DNA of 43,502 nt, taken from positions 1-43,502 of the forward strand of contig CAAGLF010000025.1 in NCBI GenBank assembly GCA_900770705.1, in the 5' to 3' direction. This document shows, piece after piece, positions 1 to 7,250 of this stretch. The position numbers and the translations under genes are program-made. The stretch's first letter is position 1, and each line of letters starts with the position of its first letter. This stretch comes from Bacteroidaceae bacterium. GTDB lineage: Bacteria; Bacteroidota; Bacteroidia; Bacteroidales; Bacteroidaceae. Under the pieces are notes generated by a model. The model was not told where the DNA came from, did not search any database, and saw only the letters and a list, made by a program, of their open reading frames with translations.

Positions 1-56
1 CCGTGAAGGACTTCCGCCTCTATGGCCGTCCCCAGTTCTTCCTCTTCGAGCAGTAA
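1..56 (+). CDS. C-terminal end of an upstream gene (partial)
   Basis: An open frame enters from the left edge and ends at a TAA at 54-56. Only 17 residues are visible, ending in GRPQFFLFEQ, so the product cannot be identified. A strong hairpin terminator follows 39 bases later, which supports this being a genuine gene end. Confidence 0.55.
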   Translation, partial: VKDFRLYGRPQFFLFEQ

Positions 57-94
57 AAACCAGTGCCGCTCCGGCGCCCGACCATCTCTATACA

Positions 95-128
95 GCAGTC
101 CCCGACTCAGCCAGGAGTCGGGGACTGC
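95..128 (+). terminator. Intrinsic terminator after the partial upstream gene
   Basis: A perfect 14-bp stem (left arm 95-108, right arm 115-128) encloses a 6-base loop. The stem core is GTCCCCGAC paired with GTCGGGGAC. A T/C-rich tail follows. Its position just downstream of a stop codon fits termination of the upstream unit. Confidence 0.8.
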
Positions 129-263
129 TTGCTTCTTCCCCCTTCCGTCCGCCCCTCCTGTCGCCCTTTTAGCACCTGCCGTGAATGGTGCGAGAGACCG
201 GTCAGAGGGCAATGGTGCACATCTGCGACAGATGTACGCCCGACTGAAAATGTTCCCCGCGCA

Positions 264-350
264 GAACAAAATGTTCCCCCGCACGGAACAAAATGTTCCT
301 CCGCACGGAACAAAGTGTTCCTCCGCACGGAACAACTTGTTCCCTGGGCG
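264..350. repeat. 22-bp tandem array of GGAACA..TGTTCC dyads
   Basis: Four units begin at 264, 286, 308 and 330, and a degenerate half unit precedes them from about 246. Each unit carries a small palindrome of the form GGAACAAAATGTTCC followed by a GC-rich linker (CCGCAC). Within the palindrome the two central bases vary (AA, AG, CT) while the arms are kept. The array lies between the terminator at 95-128 and the helicase promoter at 442-473. The remaining bases of the 57-507 gap show no convincing gene. Confidence 0.8.
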
Positions 351-441
351 GAAACAGGCTGCTCCCGGAGGCGGAACGCCTTGTTGTGCCGACCGAAATG
401 GGGAGGAGAACGGCGTTTCCCGCAAAAAGAGGACCCTTTTT

Positions 442-473
442 CTTGGACTCTCAGCCTGCAATCGCTACCTTTG
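442..473 (+). promoter_or_regulatory. Bacteroidetes-type promoter of the helicase gene
   Basis: The -7 box TACCTTTG (466-473) matches the Bacteroidetes consensus TAnnTTTG. A TTG at 443-445 lies 20 bases upstream as a partial -33 element. The predicted start of transcription, about 480, precedes the ATG at 508 and excludes the longer open frame that begins at 22. Confidence 0.65.
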
Positions 474-507
474 CTCCGCTTCCCGACCTCTGATATCTTT
501 CTCTCTT

Positions 508-3030
508 ATGAATACGAATCCCGAAATAGAACTGGCCCGCCGCGTGGTGGAGGAAACGGACTGCCATCTCTTCCTGACCGGGCGGGCGGGAACGGGCAAG
601 ACTACCTTCCTGCGCAGCCTGGTGCAGGAGAGCCGCAAGCGTATGGTCGTGCTGGCGCCTACGGGCATTGCCGCCGTCAACGCGGGAGGTGCCACGATTC
701 ACTCCTTCTTCCAGATTACGCCGGGCGCTCCCTATATCCCCGATGCCAACTATAAGGAATACGCGTTCAACAAGCGAAAGATCAAGCTTATCCGCAGCCT
801 CGACCTCTTGGTAATCGACGAGATATCAATGGTGCGCGCCGACCTGCTCGACAATGTAGACGCCCTGCTGCGCCGCTACCGCGACGCCCGGCGCCCCTTC
901 GGCGGAGTGCAGCTGCTGATGATAGGCGACTTGCAGCAGTTGGCGCCGGTGGTGACCGACAAGGAGCAGGCCTGGTTGCAGCGCTACTACGATACGCCTT
1001 ACTTCTTCAGCAGCCGGGCGCTGCGCCAGACGGAGTACGTGACCATTGAGCTGCAGGAGGTGTTCCGGCAGCGGGATGCCGCCTTTATCGACCTGCTGGG
1101 CCGGGTGCGCGCAGGCAGTGCCGATGCTTCCGTGCTGGCCGCCCTGAACAGCCGCTGCCTGCCCGGCTTCGAACCGCCGCGCGAGGAGGGATACATCCGC
1201 CTCGTCACGCACAACCGGCAGGCGCAGGCCATCAACGACGGAGAGCTCGCCCGCCTGCCCGATGAGGCCTATACGTATGTGGCAGAGACGCAGGGAAACT
1301 TTCCCGAGGCGTCCTATCCCACCGACGAACGCCTGGTGCTGAAGCGGGGCGCACAGGTGATGTTCGTCAAGAACGACCCGGAGCACCGCTATGTCAACGG
1401 CACCATCGGCGAGGTGGTGTACATCGACAGCGAGGGCTTCACGGTGAGGCCGCTTGACACGGCCGGAGAGGCTACGGCTGGCGAGATAGACGTGAAGCCC
1501 GTGGAGTGGACCAACACGAGGTACGTGCTCAACGAGCGTACCAAGGAGATAGAGGAACAGGTGGAGGGGCAGTTCCGCCAGTTTCCCGTGAAGACGGCCT
1601 GGGCCATCACGGTACACAAGAGCCAGGGCCTGACTTTTGCCCGGGCCATCGTCGACGTGGCTGCCGCCTTCGCCCACGGACAAACCTATGTGGCGCTCAG
1701 CCGTTGCAAGAGCCTTGAGGGACTGGTGCTGAACGCCCCCATACCGGCGTCGGCCATCATCAGCGACACCTCCGTGGCCCGCTACACGCAGGGGGGCCGC
1801 CGCCTGCAGCCCGGCGATCGCCGGCTCGGCGAAATGCAGCGCCGCTATTTCCTCTCCCTGCTCACGGACCTCTTCGACTTCGGCACCGTGGCGCACGTGC
1901 TTCAGACCTACAACCGCGCTGCCTGGGAACACTTCTCCCGACAGTACTCACAGACCGTCTCACAGCTCGACTTGCAAGTGAAGGCGTTCGGCAAGGACGT
2001 CGAGGAAGTGGGACAGCGCTTCGGCCGGCAGCTCTCGCAGATTGTCTCTTCGGCCGAGAACTACGCAGAGAGCCCCCTGCTCGCCGAGCGGCTGGACAAG
2101 AGTGCCGTCTACTTCCTGGAGAAGCTCCTCCCGCTGCAGCAGTGGATTGCCGGCAACGCCTTCCCTACGGACAACAAGGTGGTAAAGAAGCGTATGGCCG
2201 AGTTGCAGACCGACAGCGCCGAGCTGCTCCGCCAGAAGTGCGAGCTCATCAACCATATCCGCCTGAACGGTTATGCCGTGGCCGACTTCCAGCGCGTACG
2301 CTCCCTCGTCGTCATCGGCGAGAAGTTGAAGGAGAAGCGCAAGGACGACACCCTGAACCGCCGCACCGCCCGCCTGAAAGCCGATATGGGCGAAAAGCAG
2401 CGCGGCACGATGAAACCCGTCGTTCCGAGCGACATCCTCTACCCCGAACTCTTCGAACAACTCACGGCCTGGCGCACGCGGCAGGCCGCCCGGGAGGAAA
2501 AGCCTGCCTACATGGTGCTCTGGCAGAAGACGCTCGTCGGCATAGTCAACCTGCTCCCACTGACGCCCGAGGAACTGCGGGTCGTGCCCTACTTCGGCAG
2601 TGCCGCGATGAAGAAGTACGGCGAGGACATCCTCCATATCGTACATGCCTACGTCGACGGCCGGGGTATCGAACGCCCCGAGCCCGTGATGGAGTTTGTG
2701 CCTGCCGCCAAGAAGGGCGAACGCGAGGATACGAAGAGCCACAGCCTTCGTCTGTACCGCGAAGGCCGCACTGTCGAAGACATCGCCCGCGAGCGGGGAC
2801 TGGCCTACGGCACCATCTACCACCATCTGGCCACCGCCGTGCTGGCAGGTACGCTGCCGCTGCGCGAGCTCGTGCCCGACGACCACCTGGCCCGCATCGT
2901 CAGCCTCCTGCACCGGCAGGCTGACCCGCGTGCAGCGTCGCTCGGCGAACTCTCGGCACAGCTCGGCGAAGACATCCCCATACGCGAGATTCGGCTGGTG
3001 AGCGAATACGTGCAGCAGCAAACGCAGTAA
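508..3030 (+). CDS. Pif1-like superfamily 1 DNA helicase with HRDC and C-terminal HTH domains
   Basis: The 840-residue product begins MNTNPEIELARR. A Walker A motif, GRAGTGKTT, lies at about residues 25-33 and a Walker B motif, LVIDEISM, at about 100. The later helicase motif TAWAITVHKSQGLTF and VALSRCKSLEGL are typical of Pif1/RecD-like enzymes. The C-terminal third holds an HRDC-like region (from YPELFEQLTAWRTRQA to about KKYGEDILHIVHAY) and then a winged-helix/HTH region of the kind seen in RecQ-like proteins (GLAYGTIYHHLATAVLAG). The likely role is ATP-driven 5'-3' unwinding in replication or repair. This HRDC/HTH combination is common in Bacteroidetes. The frame is open back to position 22, but the 162 extra codons cross a repeat array and a promoter, so ATG 508 is preferred. 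The MoeB/ThiF gene follows after 15 bases. Confidence 0.93.
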   Translation: MNTNPEIELARRVVEETDCHLFLTGRAGTGKTTFLRSLVQESRKRMVVLAPTGIAAVNAGGATIHSFFQITPGAPYIPDANYKEYAFNKRKIKLIRSLDLLVIDEISMVRADLLDNVDALLRRYRDARRPFGGVQLLMIGDLQQLAPVVTDKEQAWLQRYYDTPYFFSSRALRQTEYVTIELQEVFRQRDAAFIDLLGRVRAGSADASVLAALNSRCLPGFEPPREEGYIRLVTHNRQAQAINDGELARLPDEAYTYVAETQGNFPEASYPTDERLVLKRGAQVMFVKNDPEHRYVNGTIGEVVYIDSEGFTVRPLDTAGEATAGEIDVKPVEWTNTRYVLNERTKEIEEQVEGQFRQFPVKTAWAITVHKSQGLTFARAIVDVAAAFAHGQTYVALSRCKSLEGLVLNAPIPASAIISDTSVARYTQGGRRLQPGDRRLGEMQRRYFLSLLTDLFDFGTVAHVLQTYNRAAWEHFSRQYSQTVSQLDLQVKAFGKDVEEVGQRFGRQLSQIVSSAENYAESPLLAERLDKSAVYFLEKLLPLQQWIAGNAFPTDNKVVKKRMAELQTDSAELLRQKCELINHIRLNGYAVADFQRVRSLVVIGEKLKEKRKDDTLNRRTARLKADMGEKQRGTMKPVVPSDILYPELFEQLTAWRTRQAAREEKPAYMVLWQKTLVGIVNLLPLTPEELRVVPYFGSAAMKKYGEDILHIVHAYVDGRGIERPEPVMEFVPAAKKGEREDTKSHSLRLYREGRTVEDIARERGLAYGTIYHHLATAVLAGTLPLRELVPDDHLARIVSLLHRQADPRAASLGELSAQLGEDIPIREIRLVSEYVQQQTQ

Positions 3031-3045
3031 ACACACATTATATAT

Positions 3046-3798
3046 ATGTTCGACTTTACATCCTATCAGCTCGAACGCTACGACCGCCACATCCGTCTGG
3101 CGGAAATAGGCCGCGAGGGGCAGCAGCGCCTGCTCCGCTCCTCCGTACTCGTCGTCGGTGCAGGCGGACTGGGCTCCCCTGTACTCCTGTATCTGGCTGC
3201 CGCCGGCGTGGGACGCCTGGGCATCGTCGATGCCGACACCGTAAGCCTGGCCAACCTGCAGCGCCAGGTGCTCCACACAGAGGCCGGCATAGGTATGCCC
3301 AAGGTAGAGTCCGCCCGCAGCCGCCTGCTGGCACTCAACCCCGCCCTCGACATCCGTCTCTGCCGGGAAATGCTGACCGCCGGCCTGGCCGACACCCTCT
3401 TCCCCCAGTACGACTTCATCATCGACTGCACCGATAACTTTTCCACCAAGTACCTCATCAACGACGCTGCGGTAAGGGCAGGGAAGCCCGCCTGCATTGG
3501 CGGCGTGTGCCGCTTCGACGGACAGCTCACCACGATAGTGCCCGGCGGCCCCTGCTACCGCTGCCTTTTCCCCACACCCCCGCCTGCGGAGTTCGTGCAT
3601 CCCAGCTCCGAGGTCGGCATATTGGGCGCCATTCCCGGTATGTTGGGCACCATTCAGGCCTGCGAGGCCGTGAAGTGGCTCACGGGGGCCGGCGAAGTGC
3701 TCAGCGGCCGCCTCTTGAACTTCGACGCGCTGCAAATGCGCTTTTCCGAAATGAGCTTCCCGCGGAATCCGCACTGCCCCGCCTGCGGAAAAGGGTAG
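3046..3798 (+). CDS. HesA/MoeB/ThiF family E1-like adenylyltransferase
   Basis: The 250-residue protein has the Rossmann ATP-binding signature GAGGLGSPVLLYLA at about residues 38-51. A DNFSTKYLIND segment and a C-terminal zinc site made of two CxxC pairs (CYRC at about 180, CPAC at about 245) follow. Enzymes of this family adenylate the C-terminal glycine of a small ubiquitin-like sulfur carrier, MoaD for molybdopterin or ThiS for thiamine. There is no rhodanese domain, and no carrier or cofactor-pathway gene lies nearby, so MoeB and ThiF cannot be told apart here. It follows the helicase stop by 15 bases and is probably co-transcribed with it. Confidence 0.9.
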   Translation: MFDFTSYQLERYDRHIRLAEIGREGQQRLLRSSVLVVGAGGLGSPVLLYLAAAGVGRLGIVDADTVSLANLQRQVLHTEAGIGMPKVESARSRLLALNPALDIRLCREMLTAGLADTLFPQYDFIIDCTDNFSTKYLINDAAVRAGKPACIGGVCRFDGQLTTIVPGGPCYRCLFPTPPPAEFVHPSSEVGILGAIPGMLGTIQACEAVKWLTGAGEVLSGRLLNFDALQMRFSEMSFPRNPHCPACGKG

Positions 3799-3814
3799 AT
3801 TGTACGCCCCAAAT

Positions 3815-3845
3815 TTTGCATTTTGCCAAATTAGAAGTACTTTTG
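3815..3845 (+). promoter_or_regulatory. Promoter of the VOC protein and phosphohexomutase unit
   Basis: A -33 TTTG (3815-3818) and a -7 TACTTTTG (3838-3845) are separated by 19 bases, an almost ideal Bacteroidetes promoter. The predicted start of transcription is near 3852, giving a leader of about 16 bases before ATG 3868. Confidence 0.75.
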
Positions 3846-3867
3846 TCGAGCCTAATCATCAACTATA

Positions 3868-4260
3868 ATGGAGATAAAAGCACGTTTCGACCACTTCAAT
3901 TTCAATGTGACCGACCTGGCACGCAGCATAGCCTTCTACGACAAGGCGCTCGGCCTGAAACCCTGCAGCGAGATTGCAGACCCGAAAGGGAACTTCAAGA
4001 TTGTTTACCTCTGCGACGCAGAGAAGACCTTCCTCCTCGAACTTACTTGGCTCAAGGACCATCCCCAGCGCTACGACCTGGGTGAATGCGAGTTCCACCT
4101 CTGCCTGCGAGTGCCCGGCGACTACGACGAAGTGCGCCGCTACCACAGGGAGATGGGCTGCCTCTGCTTCGAGAACGAAGAGATGGGCCTCTATTTCATC
4201 GAAGACCCCGACGGATATTGGATAGAAGTGCTGCCGCTCCGCCGGAACAACGGATACTAA
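3868..4260 (+). CDS. VOC superfamily protein, glyoxalase I-like
   Basis: The 130-residue protein has the paired beta-alpha-beta3 pattern of the vicinal oxygen chelate fold. Candidate metal ligands are all in the expected places: His9 (FDHFNFNV), Glu58 (FLLELTW), His77 (EFHLCLRV) and Glu120 (GYWIEVLP). The C-terminal motif FIEDPDGYWIEVL is typical of lactoylglutathione lyase-like proteins. A methylglyoxal-detoxifying or related isomerase or lyase role is likely, but the physiological thiol and substrate are not shown by sequence. The mutase gene follows 30 bases later and no second promoter is evident, so the two are probably co-transcribed. Confidence 0.88.
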   Translation: MEIKARFDHFNFNVTDLARSIAFYDKALGLKPCSEIADPKGNFKIVYLCDAEKTFLLELTWLKDHPQRYDLGECEFHLCLRVPGDYDEVRRYHREMGCLCFENEEMGLYFIEDPDGYWIEVLPLRRNNGY

Positions 4261-4290
4261 GAATTCAAACCATTAACAGAATAACTTACT

Positions 4291-6039
4291 ATGGAAAATC
4301 AAGCTCTCATCCAGCAGTGCAAGGAAATTGCAGAAGTCTGGGCCACCTCTCCCCTCTACGACAAGGAGACACAGACCGCCGTCAAGGCAATGATCGAGGC
4401 CGAAGACAAGACGCCCCTCATCGACTCTTTCTACCGCAGCCTTGAGTTTGGCACGGGAGGCCTTCGTGGCATTATGGGCCCCGGCACCAATCGTATGAAC
4501 ATCTACACCGTGGGCGCCGCTACCCAAGGTTTGTCCAACTATCTCAACAAGAACTTCAGCAACCTCGAGCAGATCAGCGTGGTAGTCGGCCATGATTGCC
4601 GCAACAACAGTCGTCTGTTTGCCGAGACCAGCGCCAATATCTTCTCGGCCAACGGTATCAAGGTATATCTCTTCGACGATATGCGCCCCACGCCCGAAAT
4701 GTCCTTCGCCATCCGCCACTTGGGCTGCCAGAGCGGCATTATCCTGACCGCCAGCCACAACCCGAAGGAGTACAACGGATACAAGGCCTACTGGGACGAC
4801 GGCGCGCAGGTGCTGGCTCCCCACGACAAGGGAATTATTGAGGAAGTCAACAAAGTAAGTGTGGCCGACATCAAGTTTGAGGGCCGTCGCGAACTCATCG
4901 AGACCATCGGAAAGGAAATAGACGACATCTACCTCGAAAAAGTACACGCCCTCAGTATCGACCCGGCCTGCATAGAGCGCCAGAAGGACTTGAAGATTGT
5001 CTACACGCCGCTCCACGGAACGGGTATGATGCTTATTCCGCAGAGTCTGAAGCAGTGGGGCTTCACCAACGTGCACACCGTGCCCGAACAGATGGTGAAA
5101 AGCGGCGATTTCCCCACGGTAGTCAGCCCCAACCCCGAGAACGGCGAGGCACTCACGATGGCGCTCAATCTGGCCAAGGAGATAGACGCCGATATCGTGA
5201 TGGCCAGCGATCCTGATGCCGACCGCGTGGGAATGGCCTGCAAGAACGACAAGAATGAGTGGGTCCTGGTAGACGGAAACCAGACGTGTATGATTTTCCT
5301 CTACTACATCATTATGAACCGCAAGGCGCAGGGTCAGATGAAGGGCAATGAATTTATTGTAAAGACCATCGTAACGACCGAACTCATCCGCGAAATCGCA
5401 CGCAAGAACCAGATAAAGATGCTCGACGTGTACACCGGATTCAAATGGATTGCCCGCGAGGTGCGTCTGGCCGAAGGAAAAATGCAGTACATCGGCGGAG
5501 GCGAGGAAAGCTATGGCTTTATGGCCGAAGACTTCGTGAGAGACAAGGATGCCGTGTCCGCCTGCTCGCTGCTGGCCGAGATTTGTGCCTGGGCCAAGGA
5601 CCAGGGCAAGACGCTCTACGACATACTGATGGAAATCTACGTTGAATACGGCCTCGCCCTAAACAAAACCATCAATGTCGTGAAGCCCGGAAAGAGCGGT
5701 GCCGACGAAATCAAGGCTATGATGGAGAACTTCCGTGCCGACCGCCCGAAAGTCATCGCCGGCAGCCCCGTAGTCTGCACGAAGGACTATGCCGTGCTCA
5801 AGGAGTACGACGCCGCCGGTGCTGAGAAGCCCCTTGATATGCCGGAGTCGAGCAACGTGCTGCAGTGGTACACCGAAGACGGAACGAAAGTCAGCGTGCG
5901 TCCTTCCGGAACCGAACCTAAGATCAAGTTCTACGTTGAGGTGAAAGGCGAAATGGCCGATGCTTCCGGCTACGACGCCGCCCGCGAAAAGGCTATGCTG
6001 AAAGTCGAGGAAGTGAAGAAGAGCCTCGGTCTCGACTAA
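4291..6039 (+). CDS. Phosphohexomutase (phosphoglucomutase/phosphomannomutase, alpha-D-phosphohexomutase family)
   Basis: The 582-residue enzyme has all four hallmark regions. GTGGLRGIMGPGTNRMN (from about residue 54) is the N-terminal substrate loop. TASHNPKEYNGYKAYW carries the phosphorylated serine, Ser155. SDPDADRVG is the Mg-binding loop. RPSGTEPKIKFY near the C terminus is the phosphate-binding loop. It interconverts hexose 1- and 6-phosphates and feeds glycogen, capsule or cell-wall precursor pathways. The length fits the long PGM2-like branch. A strong terminator lies 27 bases after the stop. Confidence 0.94.
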   Translation: MENQALIQQCKEIAEVWATSPLYDKETQTAVKAMIEAEDKTPLIDSFYRSLEFGTGGLRGIMGPGTNRMNIYTVGAATQGLSNYLNKNFSNLEQISVVVGHDCRNNSRLFAETSANIFSANGIKVYLFDDMRPTPEMSFAIRHLGCQSGIILTASHNPKEYNGYKAYWDDGAQVLAPHDKGIIEEVNKVSVADIKFEGRRELIETIGKEIDDIYLEKVHALSIDPACIERQKDLKIVYTPLHGTGMMLIPQSLKQWGFTNVHTVPEQMVKSGDFPTVVSPNPENGEALTMALNLAKEIDADIVMASDPDADRVGMACKNDKNEWVLVDGNQTCMIFLYYIIMNRKAQGQMKGNEFIVKTIVTTELIREIARKNQIKMLDVYTGFKWIAREVRLAEGKMQYIGGGEESYGFMAEDFVRDKDAVSACSLLAEICAWAKDQGKTLYDILMEIYVEYGLALNKTINVVKPGKSGADEIKAMMENFRADRPKVIAGSPVVCTKDYAVLKEYDAAGAEKPLDMPESSNVLQWYTEDGTKVSVRPSGTEPKIKFYVEVKGEMADASGYDAAREKAMLKVEEVKKSLGLD

Positions 6040-6066
6040 GCACGCTCCGCCATCGCAACCCCTCAG

Positions 6067-6103
6067 GAGGGAGGCCGGCCACCGCGGCAGGCCTCCCTCT
6101 TTT
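6067..6103 (+). terminator. Intrinsic terminator of the phosphohexomutase unit
   Basis: A perfect 10-bp stem, GAGGGAGGCC (6067-6076) with GGCCTCCCTC (6090-6099), closes a 13-base loop. A run of four T follows. It lies directly after the mutase stop codon. Confidence 0.88.
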
Positions 6104-6142
6104 CGTAGCTGTGGGAAGAGAGGGCAGCCGCCGTTCCGCCAA

Positions 6143-6226
6143 CTTCGGCGAAAGTTTTTCTTTCTGCCGCGAAAGTTTATTTTACTGCCGCGAAAGTTTT
6201 TTCTTCTGCCGCGAAAGTTTCGCCCT
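6143..6226. repeat. 21-bp tandem array with CTGCCGCGAAAGTTT core
   Basis: Full units begin at 6164, 6185 and 6206. A diverged unit from 6143 keeps the register (CGGCGAAAGTTTTTCTTT). The spacing is exactly 21 bp, and each unit joins a GC-rich core to an A/T tract. The array lies between the mutase terminator and the nudC start. It is translatable in the nudC frame, but the translation is a low-complexity repeat (FCRES), which argues against coding. Confidence 0.8.
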
Positions 6227-6269
6227 TGTAGGCGGCTCTTCCGCGACCTGGGTCAAAAGCCATTTTTAT

Positions 6270-7025
6270 ATGTACTGGTACATTTTTCATCAAGGACACA
6301 TCGTGCTGACGGAGAGCGGGGAAGTGCCGCGTTCTACAGCCTGTCCGCTCCCTCTTCCGCCCGATACGCACGTGCTTCGCCTGCCCGACCTGCAGGGAGA
6401 AGCCTGCCGTGCCGTCGAGGTGGCCGACTTCACTGCCGCAGGCGGACTTCGGGCGGAGGGGCTACGCGAGAGTTTCTACCATCTTCCCCTGGCGCATTAC
6501 CGGATGGCCGGAAAGGCACGCGAACTGCTTCATTGGGATAGCGGGAGCCGCTATTGCAGTGCCTGCGGCCACGAGCTGGCGCCGCATACCGACATCTCGA
6601 AGCGTTGTCCCGCCTGTGGCCGCGAAGTATGGCCGCCGCTGGCCGTCGCCATTATCGTGCTGGTGAAGCGAGGAGCGGACGAAGTGCTTCTCGTGCAGAG
6701 CAAAAATTTCCGCCGCGACTATCTCGGATTGGTTGCCGGCTTTGTAGAGACGGGCGAGACACTCGAAGAGTGCCTGCGCCGCGAGGTACGCGAGGAGACG
6801 GGCCTCGAAGTGCAGAATATCCGCTATGTGGCGTCGCAGCCCTGGCCCTTTCCGAATGTCCTGATGGTGGGCTTCGTGGCCGAATATGCCGGCGGGGAAA
6901 TCCGGCTGCAGCGCTCCGAACTCAACAAGGGCGGCTGGTACCACCGCACGGCCCTGCCCGAAATCCCGGGACGCGTCAGCCTAGCCCGACAACTGATAGA
7001 CGCCTGGCTCGAAGGGCGCATATAG
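6270..7025 (+). CDS. nudC: NAD(+)/NADH pyrophosphatase, Nudix family (NudC type)
   Basis: The 251-residue protein has a zinc ribbon of two CxxC pairs (Cys96/99 in CSACGHE, Cys113/116 in CPACGRE). A Nudix box follows (about residues 152-174: GFVETGETLEECLRREVREE, then TG), with every catalytic Glu of the GX5EX7REUXEEXGU pattern present. Immediately after is the family array SQPWPFP, diagnostic for NADH pyrophosphatases rather than other Nudix enzymes. It splits NAD(H) into NMN(H) and AMP, and the bacterial family can also remove NAD caps from RNA. The start at 6270 (MYWYIFHQG) is chosen because further upstream the frame is only the 21-bp repeat array. I saw no TAnnTTTG promoter directly upstream. 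Confidence 0.9.
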   Translation: MYWYIFHQGHIVLTESGEVPRSTACPLPLPPDTHVLRLPDLQGEACRAVEVADFTAAGGLRAEGLRESFYHLPLAHYRMAGKARELLHWDSGSRYCSACGHELAPHTDISKRCPACGREVWPPLAVAIIVLVKRGADEVLLVQSKNFRRDYLGLVAGFVETGETLEECLRREVREETGLEVQNIRYVASQPWPFPNVLMVGFVAEYAGGEIRLQRSELNKGGWYHRTALPEIPGRVSLARQLIDAWLEGRI

Positions 7026-7146
7026 CGGCGGCCGGCCGCTGCCGGACTCCACAAGGCTGCCGCGTCGTTTTCGATATGGCACCTTTTTCCCTGCACCACG
7101 GCCTATTGTATGCCTTTATGGGGCCACAAACAGACATTTTAACGCC

Positions 7147-7183
7147 TTTTGTCCGCCGTTCTGCGACAAAATGCCTACTTTTG
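7147..7183 (+). promoter_or_regulatory. Promoter of the RelA/SpoT homologue
   Basis: A clear -7 box TACTTTTG lies at 7176-7183. The nearest TTTTG upstream (7147-7151) is 24 bases away, longer than usual, so the -33 element is uncertain. Transcription from about 7190 supports the ATG at 7251 and excludes an upstream ATG at 7149. Confidence 0.6.
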
Positions 7184-7250
7184 TCTGCGAAAACCTCGAC
7201 TTTTGGCGGCAAAGGTCTGCCAAATCCCCTACCCAGACAATCCCACTACG

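Noticed and set aside
22..507. N-terminal extension of the helicase frame
   Set aside because: It overlaps a gene end, a terminator, the 22-bp array and the promoter. The translated repeat is not protein-like.
1960..3774. Long minus-strand open frame across the helicase and MoeB/ThiF genes
   Set aside because: It lies opposite two genes with clear domains, has no recognisable domain itself and arises from GC-biased third positions.
7028..7039. Palindrome GCGGCCGGCCGC after nudC as a terminator
   Set aside because: It is short, has no loop room and no T run; most likely a chance GC-rich palindrome.
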